Of a stretch of 64,000 nt of DNA, positions 19,434 through 29,687 are shown piece by piece; the stretch's first letter is position 1, and each line of letters opens with the position of its first letter. Source of the stretch: Hoyosella rhizosphaerae (GTDB lineage Bacteria; Actinomycetota; Actinomycetes; Mycobacteriales; Mycobacteriaceae); assembly GCF_014643175.1 (NCBI RefSeq), contig NZ_BMJH01000003.1, forward strand, positions 599,129-663,128, in the 5' to 3' direction. Under the pieces are notes generated by a model. The model was not told the DNA's origin. It was given only the letters and a program-made list of their open reading frames with translations, and searched no databases. The translations under genes and the position numbers were made by a program.

Positions 19434-19453
19434 GCCTGCAGTCTCCCTTTGCA

Positions 19454-20641
19454 TCATGCCCACCGCGCTACAGCGGCGACTACCTTTGATTCGAGACGTC
19501 GGACAGAATCCGGATCCACGATCCTCGTAGATTTACGACTTCGCAGAAAATCGTCAAATGCCTGAAGCGTGGTCCACCGCGGAGTAAAACCTAGCTTCTC
19601 TCGCATACGGGTGGTGTCTAGTCCACAACCGTAGACGAGGTAATCCAATTGGTCACTGGCATAGTCGTGCAACCCAAGCCGCTTCTGAACGCCAGACACA
19701 AGCGGGAACGCCGGTGTCACAATCGGCATTTGTACGCCGCCCGCGCGACGAATGGCCTGCGACAGCGCGATAACACCATCGGCCGCGACATTAAAGGTGC
19801 CAGCGGAACCAGCCAAGGTTGCGCGCTCGAACGCTGCGAGAGCGTCTTCCTCGTGCAGCAACTGGAGTCGTGGATCACGGCCGAAAATCGTCGCAACGAC
19901 TGGTTGCAACAGATAGCGCGTGAGTTCAGTTTCCAACCGCGGACCAATAATTGGAGCTAGTCGAAGAATCGTCGTCGCAATGTCCGGTCGGCGCCTACCG
20001 AGCGCCCTGGTGTAGCCCTCGACATCAAGGCAGTCACGGGCGAAGCCACCCTTGGGGGGCTTGCGTGCGCTCATCTCCTCCGTAAACATCGCAGGGTCCT
20101 TCGCGCTCGACCCGTAGATGTTCCACGAAGATTTCAAAATTACTTGTTTGACGTGCGACGACTTCTGACACGCCGCGAGAAGCTGCATCGCGCCGATGAC
20201 GTTCATCTCTTTGGTTGCGGCCCGGCCACCTGACCGTGAAGGGTGCGGCGACATCGACAGGTGAACCACCGTGTCGACTTCTGCGTTGCGCACCACCTTG
20301 GCGATCAGCGGGTTCCGGATATCGGCACGGACAAAGTCGGCGCGCCCCATTCGTCTACGCATATCTTTTGACGGCGGAACCGCATCGACGGCAATCACTC
20401 GTTCGATATTTGGATTTTGCGCCAACTTCGCGGTGAGGAACCCACCAAGAAAACGGCTCGCACCCGTGACGAGGACTACACGCGGGGCACTTGGCTCCTC
20501 GCCTTTGCTTGACCCTGACTCACCGCTGCTAGGTTCGCGGTCAGCTTGAGCGTCGTCACCCGATATCGAGGCATGATGGTTCGGCGGGTCAGACTCAACG
20601 CGAGTATCGCGTTCTGCCACGAGCCCACGCTCTTCAACCAT
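19454..20641 (-). CDS. NAD-dependent epimerase/dehydratase family protein
   Basis: A 395-residue extended SDR. Residues about 1-55 are hydrophilic; the Rossmann motif VVLVTGASRFLGGFL follows, then VDTVVHLSMSPHPSRSG and the region around IYGSSAKDP. The usual YxxxK catalytic pair is not obvious: the segment near SSWNIYGSSAKD has Y and K at unusual spacing, so a classical sugar epimerase role is uncertain. Its counterpart in M. tuberculosis (Rv0501) is named galE2 only by similarity. ATG 20641 is favoured over GTG 20650. Confidence 0.8.
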   Translation of the reverse strand: MVEERGLVAERDTRVESDPPNHHASISGDDAQADREPSSGESGSSKGEEPSAPRVVLVTGASRFLGGFLTAKLAQNPNIERVIAVDAVPPSKDMRRRMGRADFVRADIRNPLIAKVVRNAEVDTVVHLSMSPHPSRSGGRAATKEMNVIGAMQLLAACQKSSHVKQVILKSSWNIYGSSAKDPAMFTEEMSARKPPKGGFARDCLDVEGYTRALGRRRPDIATTILRLAPIIGPRLETELTRYLLQPVVATIFGRDPRLQLLHEEDALAAFERATLAGSAGTFNVAADGVIALSQAIRRAGGVQMPIVTPAFPLVSGVQKRLGLHDYASDQLDYLVYGCGLDTTRMREKLGFTPRWTTLQAFDDFLRSRKSTRIVDPDSVRRLESKVVAAVARWA

Positions 20642-20741
20642 CGTGTCCACCTCGTCTACCCTAGTGCCGCATCACCGGCGTCGACAATCGCCACACCTAG
20701 AGAAATGCCGACAAATTGCAATTTTGGTGCACAAATACCGG

Positions 20742-20770
20742 TGCCCGCCACGAGTTCATCGTGACGGGCA
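20742..20770 (-). terminator. Hairpin upstream of the epimerase gene
   Basis: TGCCCGCCACGA and TCGTGACGGGCA form a 12-bp stem with one mismatch and a 5-base loop. On the minus strand it is followed by GTATTTGT. Together with the hairpin at 20800 it forms two tandem terminator-like structures after bS22. Confidence 0.5.
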
Positions 20771-20792
20771 CACATGGCACCGTTCGGTAAGC

Positions 20793-20826
20793 GAAAATAC
20801 TAGGCGTTTACGGTTGAAACGCCTAG
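20793..20826 (-). terminator. Terminator of the bS22 gene
   Basis: CTAGGCGTTT and AAACGCCTAG make a perfect 10-bp stem with a 7-base loop, beginning 7 bp after the bS22 stop. On the minus strand the stem is followed by a T-rich run (TATTTTCGC), the pattern of an intrinsic terminator. Confidence 0.75.
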
Positions 20827-20832
20827 CCCTCG

Positions 20833-20934
20833 CTACTTACCAAGTTTGCGACGCTGCACCCGAGTCCTGCGAAGAAGCTTGCGGTGCTTCTTCTTCGACA
20901 TACGCTTCCGTCGCTTCTTAATCACTGAACCCAT
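20833..20934 (-). CDS. Ribosomal protein bS22 (33 residues)
   Basis: A 33-residue, extremely basic protein starting [19 protein letters not shown] and ending RVQRRKLGK. This is the AURKAIP1/COX24-domain small-subunit protein bS22 found in mycobacterial ribosomes (Rv0500B). The ATG is 9 bp after GAGGGG. It sits between the BldC-like gene and the epimerase gene as in M. tuberculosis and has its own terminator, so it is probably expressed alone at high level. It is easily missed because of its size. Confidence 0.93.
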
Positions 20935-21087
20935 ATTGGGTGCCCCTCGTTCTGCTTGACGTCATCTGCGGACAGGCTTTGCCACGCATCGAGCTACCTG
21001 CCGGCCAGCGCCAAACGTGCTGACCGATGATTGCCGGAGTCACCGAACCAATCATCGATGGCCAGCCAGCCGACGCGCCGAGGGTCC

Positions 21088-21118
21088 ATATTACCGCTGA
21101 TCGAAGCCGATCTGTTAA
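21088..21118 (-). promoter_or_regulatory. Probable promoter of the bS22 gene
   Basis: On the minus strand TTAACA (21113-21118) and TAATAT (21088-21093) stand 19 bp apart. The -10 box is close to consensus. Transcription from here would leave a leader of about 145 bases before bS22. The rest of the 247-bp gap up to the BldC-like gene shows nothing else I can name. Confidence 0.4.
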
Positions 21119-21181
21119 CCGCCGGTCGTTTTGGCGTTTTCACCACCACATTTGTGACCTTTTAGGCCGACTCGTGCGGGG

Positions 21182-21433
21182 TTAACTCACATCAAAGTAC
21201 GAAGTTTGCAAGTAGTCGTGCACAGTTTTTGCGTGCACACGGAATGAACGGCCGACACGTACGGCAGGCAACTCACCACTGTGCACAAGTCGGTAAACCG
21301 TCATCTTGGAGACCCGCATAAGGGATGCGACCTCGGCGACAGTAAGAAACTGCGTGGAGCCGAAAACTGATTGAGTCACAGTGTTGTCACTTCCACCAGT
21401 GTTGGGCCCCGTTGGGGGTAGATCTGTAGCCAT
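21182..21433 (-). CDS. BldC/excisionase-type DNA-binding protein
   Basis: An 83-residue MerR-like helix-turn-helix protein. The domain is FLTVAEVASLMRVSKMTVYRLVHSGELPAVRVGRSFRVH, followed by a short end. ATG 21433 has a strong ribosome-binding site (GGAGGTGAAA). This is the Rv0500A position and matches the BldC family, single-domain regulators that bind DNA cooperatively in actinobacteria. It is not associated with any integrase here, so it is a chromosomal regulator and not a phage excisionase. Confidence 0.88.
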   Translation of the reverse strand: MATDLPPTGPNTGGSDNTVTQSVFGSTQFLTVAEVASLMRVSKMTVYRLVHSGELPAVRVGRSFRVHAKTVHDYLQTSYFDVS

Positions 21434-21646
21434 ACTATTTTCACCTCCAGCACGCCCGGCGCCACCGGCTTCCCCTCCGGCAGTGTTGACACCTACGTGC
21501 TGCAATGAGTTTAGCGGGACTCATGTGCATAAAGCGACGGGAGTGCCTAAGCTCAGCGAACCTTGATCCTGAAAGTGTGGCGATCACAGAGTGCCGCTAA
21601 CGGTTACAGTTCACCGCACCAAAAATCCCACTCCCACAATTTGGGA

Positions 21647-22483
21647 TCAGTACAGCTCGCCAAGCTTCACCGAACGATCTCGAGCAGCTCCGAGCGCATC
21701 AAGAACTGCCGCGCGGAACCCCTGCCGCTCAAACTCCGCAAGAGCCGCGGCCGTAGTGCCGCCTGGAGACGTCACGGCGTAGCGCAGCTCAGACGCGACA
21801 GCACTGGGAAGAGTTCCGGTCTGCTTCTCTTCGGCAAGGAACATCTCCGCAGACCCGAGAAATGTTTGCACCACCAGCTCCATTGCCGCTGGGCGCGGCA
21901 ACCCAAGGGCCACCGCCGCATCAACCATGGCCTCCACCATGAGGAAAAAATACGCCGGTCCCGACCCTGATACCGCTGTCACAGCGTCCAATGCTGATTC
22001 AGCCATCACAGCAACCCGACCGACCGGTTCAAGCAATTCCGACACAAAGGCCACGTTCTCATCGGTGGCGTAGCGACCGGCTGACACCACGCACATCCCT
22101 TTGCCGACGAGCATCGGAGTGTTCGGCATAACCCTCACCACAGCGGTACCTGCTGGAACTTTGGACTCCAACCAGGACGTCGACAAACCGGCGGCAAGCG
22201 AAACAACCACCTTGTCGTTGTCGCTCAATTCAAAGACGTCACCAATCTCGGACAGCGCAGATTCGACATCGCCCGGCTTCACCGCAACAACGATGGTGTC
22301 CGCGGCCTCGGCAGCGTCGCGGGCAGACAAGGTGCGAATACCAAACCGTCGGGAAAGCTGCGTAGCGCGTTCGCTAGATTTTTCAGAAACAAACACCGTT
22401 CGCGGGTCGCGACCTGAGGCCAGAAGACCTGCAATAAGCGCCTCACCGATTCGACCTCCGCCAATAACAGCAATATTCGTCAT
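21647..22483 (-). CDS. proC: Pyrroline-5-carboxylate reductase
   Basis: A 278-residue enzyme for the last step of proline synthesis. It opens TNIAVIGGGRIGEALIAGLL (Rossmann), has VVRVMPNTPMLVGKGMCV, and ends with the signature AVSGSGPAYFFLMVEAMVDAAVALGLP plus LRYAVTSPGGTTAAAL. ATG 22483 is at the homology start; no clear ribosome-binding site precedes it, so leaderless translation is possible. It stands 46 bp after the isomerase-like gene, in the same direction. Confidence 0.95.
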   Translation of the reverse strand: MTNIAVIGGGRIGEALIAGLLASGRDPRTVFVSEKSSERATQLSRRFGIRTLSARDAAEAADTIVVAVKPGDVESALSEIGDVFELSDNDKVVVSLAAGLSTSWLESKVPAGTAVVRVMPNTPMLVGKGMCVVSAGRYATDENVAFVSELLEPVGRVAVMAESALDAVTAVSGSGPAYFFLMVEAMVDAAVALGLPRPAAMELVVQTFLGSAEMFLAEEKQTGTLPSAVASELRYAVTSPGGTTAAALAEFERQGFRAAVLDALGAARDRSVKLGELY

Positions 22484-22529
22484 GGCGTGTAGCGTGCCAC
22501 GACTGCCGGGCAGCCGCGAAATGAACACG

Positions 22530-23429
22530 CTAAGGCTTCTGAATGCCGTCCTCGCCGACGGTTGGTCCCACTCCCACCTCGAGGTTCGTTCGCGCAAACT
22601 GAAGCGCCTCAGACAGCAACAACGAGCGCTCCGCAGCTGTGCGCGCATGCTTCGTACTGATCTCAAGAATCACTTGCCCAGTGAACCCCTGCACCGCGAG
22701 TTGCTGACACAGCTCCGCGCACGGCTGCGTCCCATGGCCCGGCAACAAGTGTTCATCGATGGACGCCCCACGTCCGTCCGCCAAGTGAATGTGCGTAAGT
22801 CGGTCGCCCATTCTCGCAGCAAGTTCCATCGCATCCGTGCCCGCGGTGGCGGTATGAGATAGGTCGAGCGTGTAGTGCGGGTGGTCAATGTCTGTCGGGT
22901 CATACGACGGCGCAAATGCAGTCAACCCTGGGCCCGGCCCCCCACGCTCCTTCATCCGCTCAGCGGAGCGGGTACGCCGACCAAAAAATCGATCGGCGCG
23001 CATCGGGAACATATTTTCCACCGCTAGCTTCACCCCGGTGTCGCGTTCAAGCCGCCATGTTTGCTCCTGGAACCCCTCGACGTACCGGCGCTGCCAACGA
23101 AACGGCGGGTGCACAACGACGGTCTCAGCGCCGAGGTCGGATGCCAACTGAGCTGACCGGTCAAGCTTCGAGACTGGATCACTCCCCCACACTCGCTGCG
23201 AAATCAGCAAGCACGGTGCGTGAATCGACAGCACCGGAATCCCATACTTTTTAGACAAGGCGCGCAGTGCCGAAAATTCCTGACTCACGGACTCCAGCCA
23301 CACCATTACTTCAACACCGTCGTAGCCAACTTCGGCCGCGTACCGGAAACCCGCCTCAGTGTTTTGCGGATACACCGACGCGGTCGACAACCCAACGCGG
23401 ATCCTGTGTTGACTTGTCACGGTTCTCAC
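22530..23429 (-). CDS. Sugar phosphate isomerase/epimerase-like TIM barrel
   Basis: A 299-residue xylose-isomerase-like (AP endonuclease 2 superfamily) TIM barrel. It starts IRVGLSTASVYPQNTEAGFRYAAEVGYDGVEVMV and carries presumed metal ligands in VVVHPPFRWQ, LAVENMFPM, HYTLDLSHTA and HIHLADG...LLPGHGTQP. M. tuberculosis Rv0498 is its counterpart. GTG 23429 overlaps the stop of the Ppx/GppA gene (GTGA), suggesting coupling; GTG 23420 is an alternative. Substrate unknown. Confidence 0.85.
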   Translation of the reverse strand: MRTVTSQHRIRVGLSTASVYPQNTEAGFRYAAEVGYDGVEVMVWLESVSQEFSALRALSKKYGIPVLSIHAPCLLISQRVWGSDPVSKLDRSAQLASDLGAETVVVHPPFRWQRRYVEGFQEQTWRLERDTGVKLAVENMFPMRADRFFGRRTRSAERMKERGGPGPGLTAFAPSYDPTDIDHPHYTLDLSHTATAGTDAMELAARMGDRLTHIHLADGRGASIDEHLLPGHGTQPCAELCQQLAVQGFTGQVILEISTKHARTAAERSLLLSEALQFARTNLEVGVGPTVGEDGIQKP

Positions 23430-24373
23430 TTGCCTTTCGTTACGCCATCCAAACCGGTATCGAGTTTGCGCAGGATCAACCCTTCGCGCAAAGCCCAAGG
23501 GCAGATGTCGACGCTATCCACACCCAGTGCCCGCATGCTTGCCTCAGCAACTAGCGCACCCGCAACTATTTGCGGCGCCCTATCTGAACTTACCCCTTCA
23601 AGTTCCGCGCGGTCAGCAGCCGTCATTCGCGAAATAAAAGCAATAATTTGTCGCAAACCTGTGGCGGTGAGTGTGCGCCGGACACGTGGGCCAGCAGAAC
23701 TTGGCGCTGCGCCCGTCAACCTGGCAAGAGACCGGAACGTCTTCGACGTCGCTACTGCCAAGTCAGCTTTGCCCGCTTCTTTGACGACTTTGGCCGTGTC
23801 TTGCAGTTCCGCATCTAGCCAGTCGCGCAAGACCGAAATGCGACGCCGGTCGGGTGGATCTTCTGGCAGCCAATCCCGCGTCAATCTGCCAGCACCAAGC
23901 TGGAGAGACAGCGCAACATCAGGGTCTTCGTCAATGCCGCTGCAGATTTCCAGCGATCCACCGCCGATGTCGAGGTTGAGTATCCGCCCCGCGCTCCAGC
24001 CGTGCCAGCGGCGCACCGCGAGGAAGGTTAGTCGGGCCTCATCCTCACCAGGTAGCACTTCAAGAGTGACCCCAGTTTCCTTCAGGACACGATCAAGAAC
24101 TTCCTCAGAGTTCCCCGCATCACGCACCGCGGAAGTCGCGAAAGCCATGAATTGTTCGCAACCCGACGAAGTGGCGATACCGGAAAACTCTTTGACCGTG
24201 TCGACCAGGCTTTCGGCGCACTTATTGGTCAAGTTTCCGTTCTTATCGATCTGTTCCGACAGCCGCAGAACAGCCTTAGTAGAGCTCATCGGAGTCGGAT
24301 GCCCACCCCTGTGAGCATCCACCATCAGCAGATGAACCGTATTACTTCCCACATCGAGGACCCCTAAGCGCAC
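23426..24373 (-). CDS. Ppx/GppA-family phosphatase
   Basis: A 315-residue exopolyphosphatase/pppGpp phosphatase-type protein of the ASKHA fold. It begins [18 protein letters not shown], with a second phosphate loop in [14 protein letters not shown]. In mycobacteria this family (Ppx1, Rv0496) degrades short polyphosphate. The GTG start lies close to a possible -10 box (TATAGC on the minus strand), consistent with a leaderless message. It is divergent from the Cys-rich gene with only 33 bp between the starts. Confidence 0.88.
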   Translation of the reverse strand: MRLGVLDVGSNTVHLLMVDAHRGGHPTPMSSTKAVLRLSEQIDKNGNLTNKCAESLVDTVKEFSGIATSSGCEQFMAFATSAVRDAGNSEEVLDRVLKETGVTLEVLPGEDEARLTFLAVRRWHGWSAGRILNLDIGGGSLEICSGIDEDPDVALSLQLGAGRLTRDWLPEDPPDRRRISVLRDWLDAELQDTAKVVKEAGKADLAVATSKTFRSLARLTGAAPSSAGPRVRRTLTATGLRQIIAFISRMTAADRAELEGVSSDRAPQIVAGALVAEASMRALGVDSVDICPWALREGLILRKLDTGLDGVTKGK

Positions 24374-24406
24374 ATAGTCAACGCTATACCGCTACCGTCG
24401 GAGGCT

Positions 24407-25225
24407 GTGAAGCACCCTCTCTCTTCGGCAGACCAGACGCCAGCCCCGGCGCCTGAGGTAGCCCTCGATTTTCCTCGCGAGTGGATCGAGTTCGTCGACC
24501 CCGCTAACAGTGAGCATGTGATTTCGGCGGACCTCACGTGGCTCCTGTCCCGATGGACGTGTGTTTTCGGCACGCCAAGTTGTCAGGGAATCGTCGAAGG
24601 ACGCGGCTCAGACGGTTGCTGCACCCACGGCGCTTTCCTTGCGGACGACGAAGACCGCGACCGCGTAATCGACGCTGTGGGCGACCTTACGGAGGACGAC
24701 TGGGAGCTGATGTCCGAAGCCATTGACGCTTCGGGAACTGAGTTCGACATCTTTGAACTCGACGAACTCGACGGTGAAGAAGCGTTGCGCACGCGCCGCT
24801 TCGATGGGGCATGCATCTTCCTCAATCGCCCAGGATTCCACGGCGGTGTTGGCTGCGCACTGCACCATATGGCCGTGCGCACCGGACAAGACCTCGTCGA
24901 CGTCAAACCAGACGTCTGCTGGCAATTACCCATTCGTCGTACTCAAGAATGGGTTGACCGTCCCGACGGGGAACAGATTCTCAGAACCACGTTGAGCGAA
25001 TACGACCGCCGAGGATGGGGCCCAGGCGGCGAAGATCTCACGTGGTGGTGCACGTCATCACCGGACGCACATGTCGGTAGTGAACCCGTGTGGAAGTCGA
25101 TGGCAGCAGAGCTCCGCGCCCTTGTCGGAGTTGACGCCTACAACGAACTTGCCGAGTTGTGCCGCCGTCGCTCACAACTCGGGCTGATCGCCATCCACCC
25201 TGCAACGAAAAACGCCACCGCTTAA
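24407..25225 (+). CDS. Conserved Cys-rich protein (Rv0495c type)
   Basis: A 272-residue conserved actinobacterial protein of unclear activity. An early cluster [29 protein letters not shown] carries four Cys and a His, followed by single Cys in [19 protein letters not shown] and [10 protein letters not shown]. The pattern resembles Fe/Zn-chelating Cys-rich (YkgJ-like) proteins. Its M. tuberculosis counterpart Rv0495c lies next to senX3-regX3 as here and has, as I recall, been linked to redox balance. The GTG start at 24407 is only 2 bp after GGAGG, so the true start is unsure. The end overlaps regX3 convergently by 4 bp. Confidence 0.8.
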   Translation: MKHPLSSADQTPAPAPEVALDFPREWIEFVDPANSEHVISADLTWLLSRWTCVFGTPSCQGIVEGRGSDGCCTHGAFLADDEDRDRVIDAVGDLTEDDWELMSEAIDASGTEFDIFELDELDGEEALRTRRFDGACIFLNRPGFHGGVGCALHHMAVRTGQDLVDVKPDVCWQLPIRRTQEWVDRPDGEQILRTTLSEYDRRGWGPGGEDLTWWCTSSPDAHVGSEPVWKSMAAELRALVGVDAYNELAELCRRRSQLGLIAIHPATKNATA

Positions 25226-25908
25226 GGTTCGAGCTTGTACCCAAGCCCACGAACTGTCACAAGGTGGCGCGGCTTGGCCGGATCCTGTTCGATCTTGGAG
25301 CGCAGTCGCTTGACGTGCACATCCAAAGTTTTGGTGTCTCCGACGTAGTCGGCGCCCCACACGCGGTCGATGAGTTGCCCCCGAGTCAGGACTCGACCAC
25401 TATTGCGCAACAGATACTCAAGTAGGTCGAACTCTTTCAGCGGCAACGTGATGGCGCTGCTGCCGACCTGCACGATGTGCCGATCAACGTCCATGCGCAC
25501 CGGCCCCGCCTCAAGGACAGTGTCACTCGACATCTCTGCTTCTGGTTCGAACCCGCGACGAAGTACAGCTCGGATGCGAGCAATCAGTTCACGTGATGAA
25601 TACGGCTTGGTGACATAGTCGTCTGCACCGATTTCGAGGCCCACCACTTTGTCGATTTCGCTGTCACGAGCCGTCACCATGATCACGGGCACAGCAGACT
25701 TGGAGCGCAACTGTTTGCACACTTCAGTTCCGCTCATGCCAGGCAGCATGATGTCGAGTAGCACGATGTCTGCACCGTCGTTATCGAACGACTCGAGAGC
25801 AGACGGCCCGTCGACAGCAATGGTGACCTCGAAACCTTCCTTGCGGAGCAAGAATGCTAGCGGGTCGGCCAACGATTCTTCATCCTCCACGATCAGAACT
25901 TTAGTCAC
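25222..25908 (-). CDS. regX3: Response regulator RegX3
   Basis: A 228-residue OmpR/PhoB-type response regulator. The receiver has acidic residues in VEDEE, phosphoacceptor Asp in [12 protein letters not shown] and Lys in [11 protein letters not shown]. The C-terminal winged helix ends [30 protein letters not shown]. With SenX3 it responds to phosphate limitation in mycobacteria. GTG 25908 overlaps the senX3 stop by 4 bp. Confidence 0.93.
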   Translation of the reverse strand: MTKVLIVEDEESLADPLAFLLRKEGFEVTIAVDGPSALESFDNDGADIVLLDIMLPGMSGTEVCKQLRSKSAVPVIMVTARDSEIDKVVGLEIGADDYVTKPYSSRELIARIRAVLRRGFEPEAEMSSDTVLEAGPVRMDVDRHIVQVGSSAITLPLKEFDLLEYLLRNSGRVLTRGQLIDRVWGADYVGDTKTLDVHVKRLRSKIEQDPAKPRHLVTVRGLGYKLEP

Positions 25909-27107
25909 CGGCGTAGGTCCTCTCTTCGTTCCGCTGGGGAATTCCCAGGATTCGTGCTCTCCGGTAATTCCGGAGCCTCAAAATATGCAGGCAGAACAAG
26001 CGTGAATGTTGACCCAGTTCCAGGCCGACTCCACATTCGTATCGATCCATTGTGATTAGCCGCTACATGTTTGACGATTGCCAACCCGAGACCCGTTCCA
26101 CCCGTGGCGCGAGATCGCGCTTTGTCGACGCGAAAGAACCGCTCGAACACACGCTCATGATATTCGGGGTCAATTCCAATTCCGCGGTCCGTGACACTGA
26201 TTTCAACATTGTTGCCACGGAAGTTTCGACTAATTGTCACTGGAGTGTTCGAGGGAGAATACGAAATTGCATTCGACAAAAGGTTAGAAAGCGCCGTCAC
26301 CAGAAGTGTGCGGTCACCCAAGACCTCAAGCCCACTGGGAAAGTCAGTAGTGATGGTGATATCCGCAGCATCGGCCGACACAGCGGCACGCTCTAGGGCT
26401 TCGCTCACGATCTCATCGACGTCGACAACGTCAAGGTCAGGCAACTTTTCCGCGCCTTGAAGTCTCGACAGTGCGATGAGTTCACTGACCATGTTGCCCA
26501 GCCGGTTAGCTTCATGGTGCATCTTCGCACCAAAATGACGCACAGATTCTGGGTCATCGCTTGATTCCAGTAAAGCCTCTGCCAACAAACTAATGGCCCC
26601 TACTGGCGTTTTAAGTTCGTGGCTGACGTTAGCGACAAAGTCCCGCCGGGTCGCCTCCATGCGAACCTGCTCCGAGTCGTCTTCTGCGTAGATTACTGCA
26701 ATGCGCGGATCCACCTCGTGGAGTAAGTGCACATGTCCACGCACTGCAACGGCGCCCCGCGCCAAAGTTCGCGTTTTTGCTGAAAGGTCAAAATCGACAC
26801 TTTCGCTGGTATCAAAAACTTTCTTTGTTGCCACCCAGGCGCGCTCGTCAAGAAGGTGGTTGCGCACGACTCCGAGTTGTTCCACGCGTTCATTCGACAG
26901 CAGAACGTGTTGGTACTCGTCAATGACTGCGATACCGATGGGGGAAGAAGTGACAACGAGATCAAGTACCTGCGACACGGTCAATGAGTCTTCTTTTTCG
27001 CGGGACCCCTCAGCCTGGCTTTGCAGTCGCGAATTAATCAGCGAACCGGCAATGCCGCCGATAGCTGCCGCGCACAATGCGAGCACCAGTGCCTGGAGAA
27101 TCGTCAC
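25905..27107 (-). CDS. senX3: Sensor histidine kinase SenX3
   Basis: A 400-residue membrane kinase. It has an N-terminal membrane segment (about 3-25), a PAS-like domain (about 45-140), the H-box DFVANVSHELKTPVGAISLL, N-box NLLSNAISYSP and G-boxes DRGIGIDPEYHERVFERFFR and GGTGLGLAIVKHVAANHNG. It phosphorylates RegX3 and in mycobacteria senses phosphate supply. GTG 27107 has no ribosome-binding site and may be leaderless. The gene order gpmA then senX3-regX3 is as in M. tuberculosis Rv0489-Rv0491. Confidence 0.93.
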   Translation of the reverse strand: MTILQALVLALCAAAIGGIAGSLINSRLQSQAEGSREKEDSLTVSQVLDLVVTSSPIGIAVIDEYQHVLLSNERVEQLGVVRNHLLDERAWVATKKVFDTSESVDFDLSAKTRTLARGAVAVRGHVHLLHEVDPRIAVIYAEDDSEQVRMEATRRDFVANVSHELKTPVGAISLLAEALLESSDDPESVRHFGAKMHHEANRLGNMVSELIALSRLQGAEKLPDLDVVDVDEIVSEALERAAVSADAADITITTDFPSGLEVLGDRTLLVTALSNLLSNAISYSPSNTPVTISRNFRGNNVEISVTDRGIGIDPEYHERVFERFFRVDKARSRATGGTGLGLAIVKHVAANHNGSIRMWSRPGTGSTFTLVLPAYFEAPELPESTNPGNSPAERREDLRR

Positions 27108-27252
27108 GTTTCGAATCGTACGGGTGATTGAACAAACACCCTAATATCGTGCGCGACTTCTAATGCATGTCACACTGTGCGCGACGTATGTTCGCCGTCT
27201 GTTAACCGCGACGCTACCTACAGCCTCCTACTTACCCGGCTTGCCCGGCTTT

Positions 27253-27999
27253 TTACTTACCCTGGGCAGCTACTGCCGCAGCCCCCGCCGCTGCCGCATC
27301 GGGATCTAGGTATGTGCCACCAATCTTGCGAGGAGTTAGATCATCATTATCGAACTCATACACCAACGGAATTCCAGTTGGAATGTTCAGTTGTGCAATA
27401 TCGGCATCTGAGATCCCGTCGAGGTGTTTAACCAAGGCGCGCAATGAGTTGCCATGCGCCGCGACAAGAACTGTTTTTCCCGCTTTCAGATCCTTCGCAA
27501 TTGTTTCCTCAAAATACGGAATGAACCGCTTAACCACATCAAGGAGGCACTCCGTCAATGGGGCATCGGAAAGGTGTGCGTACCGGGGATCGCTGTCCTG
27601 GCTATATTCGGTGCCCGACTCGATCGGCGGCGGCGGAGTGTCGTAGCTACGACGCCACATCATGAATTGGTCATCACCGTACTCGGCTTTAACTTGCGCT
27701 TTGTTTTTGCCTTGCAGCGCGCCGTAGTGCCGTTCGTTGAGCCTCCAGTCGCGTACCACTGGAATCCACAGACGATCAGCGGCATCGAGGGCCACATGCG
27801 CTGTGGTGATCGCACGCCGTAGCAGCGAGGTGTACAAGATATCTGGCGTCACTCCATGTTCGACGAGCAGTTCGCCAGCTCTTTTCGCCTCACCCATGCC
27901 TTTCTCAGTCAGGTGTACATCCACCCAACCGGTGAACAGGTTGAGCGCATTCCATTCACTTTCGCCGTGCCGAAGCAAAACGAGGGTTCCGATAGTCAT
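27253..27999 (-). CDS. gpmA: 2,3-bisphosphoglycerate-dependent phosphoglycerate mutase
   Basis: A 248-residue glycolytic mutase that interconverts 3- and 2-phosphoglycerate. It has the phosphohistidine motif [20 protein letters not shown] near the N-terminus, [13 protein letters not shown], and the second His in [20 protein letters not shown] 27999 follows AAGGA at good spacing; longer readings to 28062 lack homology. The C-terminus ends in an Ala-rich tail typical of actinobacterial Gpm. Confidence 0.95.
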   Translation of the reverse strand: MTIGTLVLLRHGESEWNALNLFTGWVDVHLTEKGMGEAKRAGELLVEHGVTPDILYTSLLRRAITTAHVALDAADRLWIPVVRDWRLNERHYGALQGKNKAQVKAEYGDDQFMMWRRSYDTPPPPIESGTEYSQDSDPRYAHLSDAPLTECLLDVVKRFIPYFEETIAKDLKAGKTVLVAAHGNSLRALVKHLDGISDADIAQLNIPTGIPLVYEFDNDDLTPRKIGGTYLDPDAAAAGAAAVAAQGK

Positions 28000-28067
28000 G
28001 CCTTTATCCTTGCACGCTAGGTGGTGACGTCTTGCGTGGTCCTCAAAGTTGATCGCAAGCACACAAT

Positions 28068-29657
28068 TTACTGGGCAGCAGCTTCACGCGCGCGCAGATC
28101 TTTCCGCAGGATTTTCCCCGCGGCAGATTTGGGAACGACATCGATGAACTCGACAGCGCGCACCTTCTTGTGTGGCGAGACCTTAGCCGCGACAAACTCC
28201 ATCACGTCGTCTTCGGTCAGCCCTGCCTCTGCTTGCTGCACGACGTAAGCCTTTGGAACTTCTTCTCCCTCGGAATCAATGACCCCGATTACGGCAGCAT
28301 CAGCGATCTGGGGGTGCGACAACAGCAGCGCTTCAAGCTCGGCTGGGGGCACCTGATAGCCCTTGTACTTGATGAGTTCCTTCAACCGGTCAACGATTGT
28401 CACAACCCCTTCGGCACTCACAGTCGCCATGTCACCGGTGCGTAAGAATCCGTCGTCGGTGATCGTTTCAGCAGTCGCCTGCGCGTTGTTTAGGTACCCA
28501 GGCATGACGTTAGGGCCTTTGCACCACAACTCACCAGCTTCACTCACGCCGGATTCGGGAACGGGAATCTCCTTCTCCGAAACAGGATCGACCAGTTTGC
28601 ATTCCATGTTCGGGATTGTGAAGCCAACCGAGTCGAGTGGCACGTCCGCACGATCAAGTGGAATGAGGTGGCTGACGGGGCTCATTTCACTCATGCCATA
28701 CCCCTGGCGAACAATGCAACCGAGTCGCTTTTCGACCGCGTGACCGAGATTCGCATCGAGGGGCGCAGCGCCGGAGAAAACGAGTTCCACGCTGGACAGG
28801 TCTACCGAGTCGACCGCGGGGTGCTTAGCGAGGGCTACCGCGATGGGCGGAGCGATGAAGATCTGCGTGCACTTGTGCTCAGATGAGATGCGTAGGAACT
28901 CATCCAGATCGAACTTCGGCATCGTCACCAATGTGGAGCGGTTGAGCAATGCCAAGTTCAGGAGAACTGTCATTCCGTAGATGTGAAAGAACGGCAGAAC
29001 CGCAAGTATCCGTTGCGGCTTCCCGCCGATGAGCCCGTTGGTTTGGCTGACGTTTGCCACCAAGTTCTTGTGCGTCAGCATCACTCCCTTGGGGCGGCCC
29101 GTCGTGCCTGAGGAGTACGGGAGAACCGCAAGTCGTTCACTTGGATCAAACGTCACTGTGGGTGCGGGTGCGCCTTCGGTCAGTAGATCCCGCAGCGATT
29201 CGTGGCCAGGTGCACCATCGAGAACAATTACTTTAGATGCGTCCAAGCCTGCTTTTTCAGCGCCTGCGACTGCCTGTGGCAACAGTGGTGACACCGTGAA
29301 TAGCAATACCGCACCGGAGTCGTTCAGTTGATTGGCGATGTCATCGGCGGTGTACAGGGCGTTCACCGTCGTGGCGGTGGCGCCTGCACGCAAGATGCCG
29401 TGAAACACCGCGCCAAAAGCCGGAATGTTGGGCGAGTGCAACGCCACCACGTCCCCGGGTTTCACGCCGCGAGCTGCTAGAGCGCCTGCTACACCATTAA
29501 TGTGAGCGATCAGTTGGCCATAGGTCATTACCTGCCCCGAAGGTCCGTCAATAAATGCGGGAACTTCAAGTTCGGCATCGCTGATGGAACCGAACAGGAA
29601 GTCGTACACACCTTGGTTCGGAATCTCTACGTCGGGAAATGGACTTCGAAAGCTCAT
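28068..29657 (-). CDS. AMP-forming acyl-CoA ligase (4CL-like)
   Basis: A 529-residue adenylate-forming ligase. The P-loop is [21 protein letters not shown], followed by [36 protein letters not shown], the hinge region [16 protein letters not shown] and the C-terminal catalytic Lys in [14 protein letters not shown]. Overall it is closest to 4-coumarate:CoA ligase-like FadD proteins; the acid it activates cannot be read from the sequence. It lies between gpmA and the YbjN gene, a place where I do not recall a ligase in M. tuberculosis, so it may be an insertion in the conserved order. An inverted repeat lies about 30 bp upstream. Confidence 0.88.
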   Translation of the reverse strand: MSFRSPFPDVEIPNQGVYDFLFGSISDAELEVPAFIDGPSGQVMTYGQLIAHINGVAGALAARGVKPGDVVALHSPNIPAFGAVFHGILRAGATATTVNALYTADDIANQLNDSGAVLLFTVSPLLPQAVAGAEKAGLDASKVIVLDGAPGHESLRDLLTEGAPAPTVTFDPSERLAVLPYSSGTTGRPKGVMLTHKNLVANVSQTNGLIGGKPQRILAVLPFFHIYGMTVLLNLALLNRSTLVTMPKFDLDEFLRISSEHKCTQIFIAPPIAVALAKHPAVDSVDLSSVELVFSGAAPLDANLGHAVEKRLGCIVRQGYGMSEMSPVSHLIPLDRADVPLDSVGFTIPNMECKLVDPVSEKEIPVPESGVSEAGELWCKGPNVMPGYLNNAQATAETITDDGFLRTGDMATVSAEGVVTIVDRLKELIKYKGYQVPPAELEALLLSHPQIADAAVIGVIDSEGEEVPKAYVVQQAEAGLTEDDVMEFVAAKVSPHKKVRAVEFIDVVPKSAAGKILRKDLRAREAAAQ

Positions 29658-29687
29658 GGCGCTCCTGTCAGGCCGGGTATGACATGT

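Noticed and set aside
21182..21433. Phage excisionase
   Set aside because: The helix-turn-helix is excisionase-like, but there is no integrase, attachment site or phage gene; position and sequence fit the chromosomal BldC/Rv0500A type.
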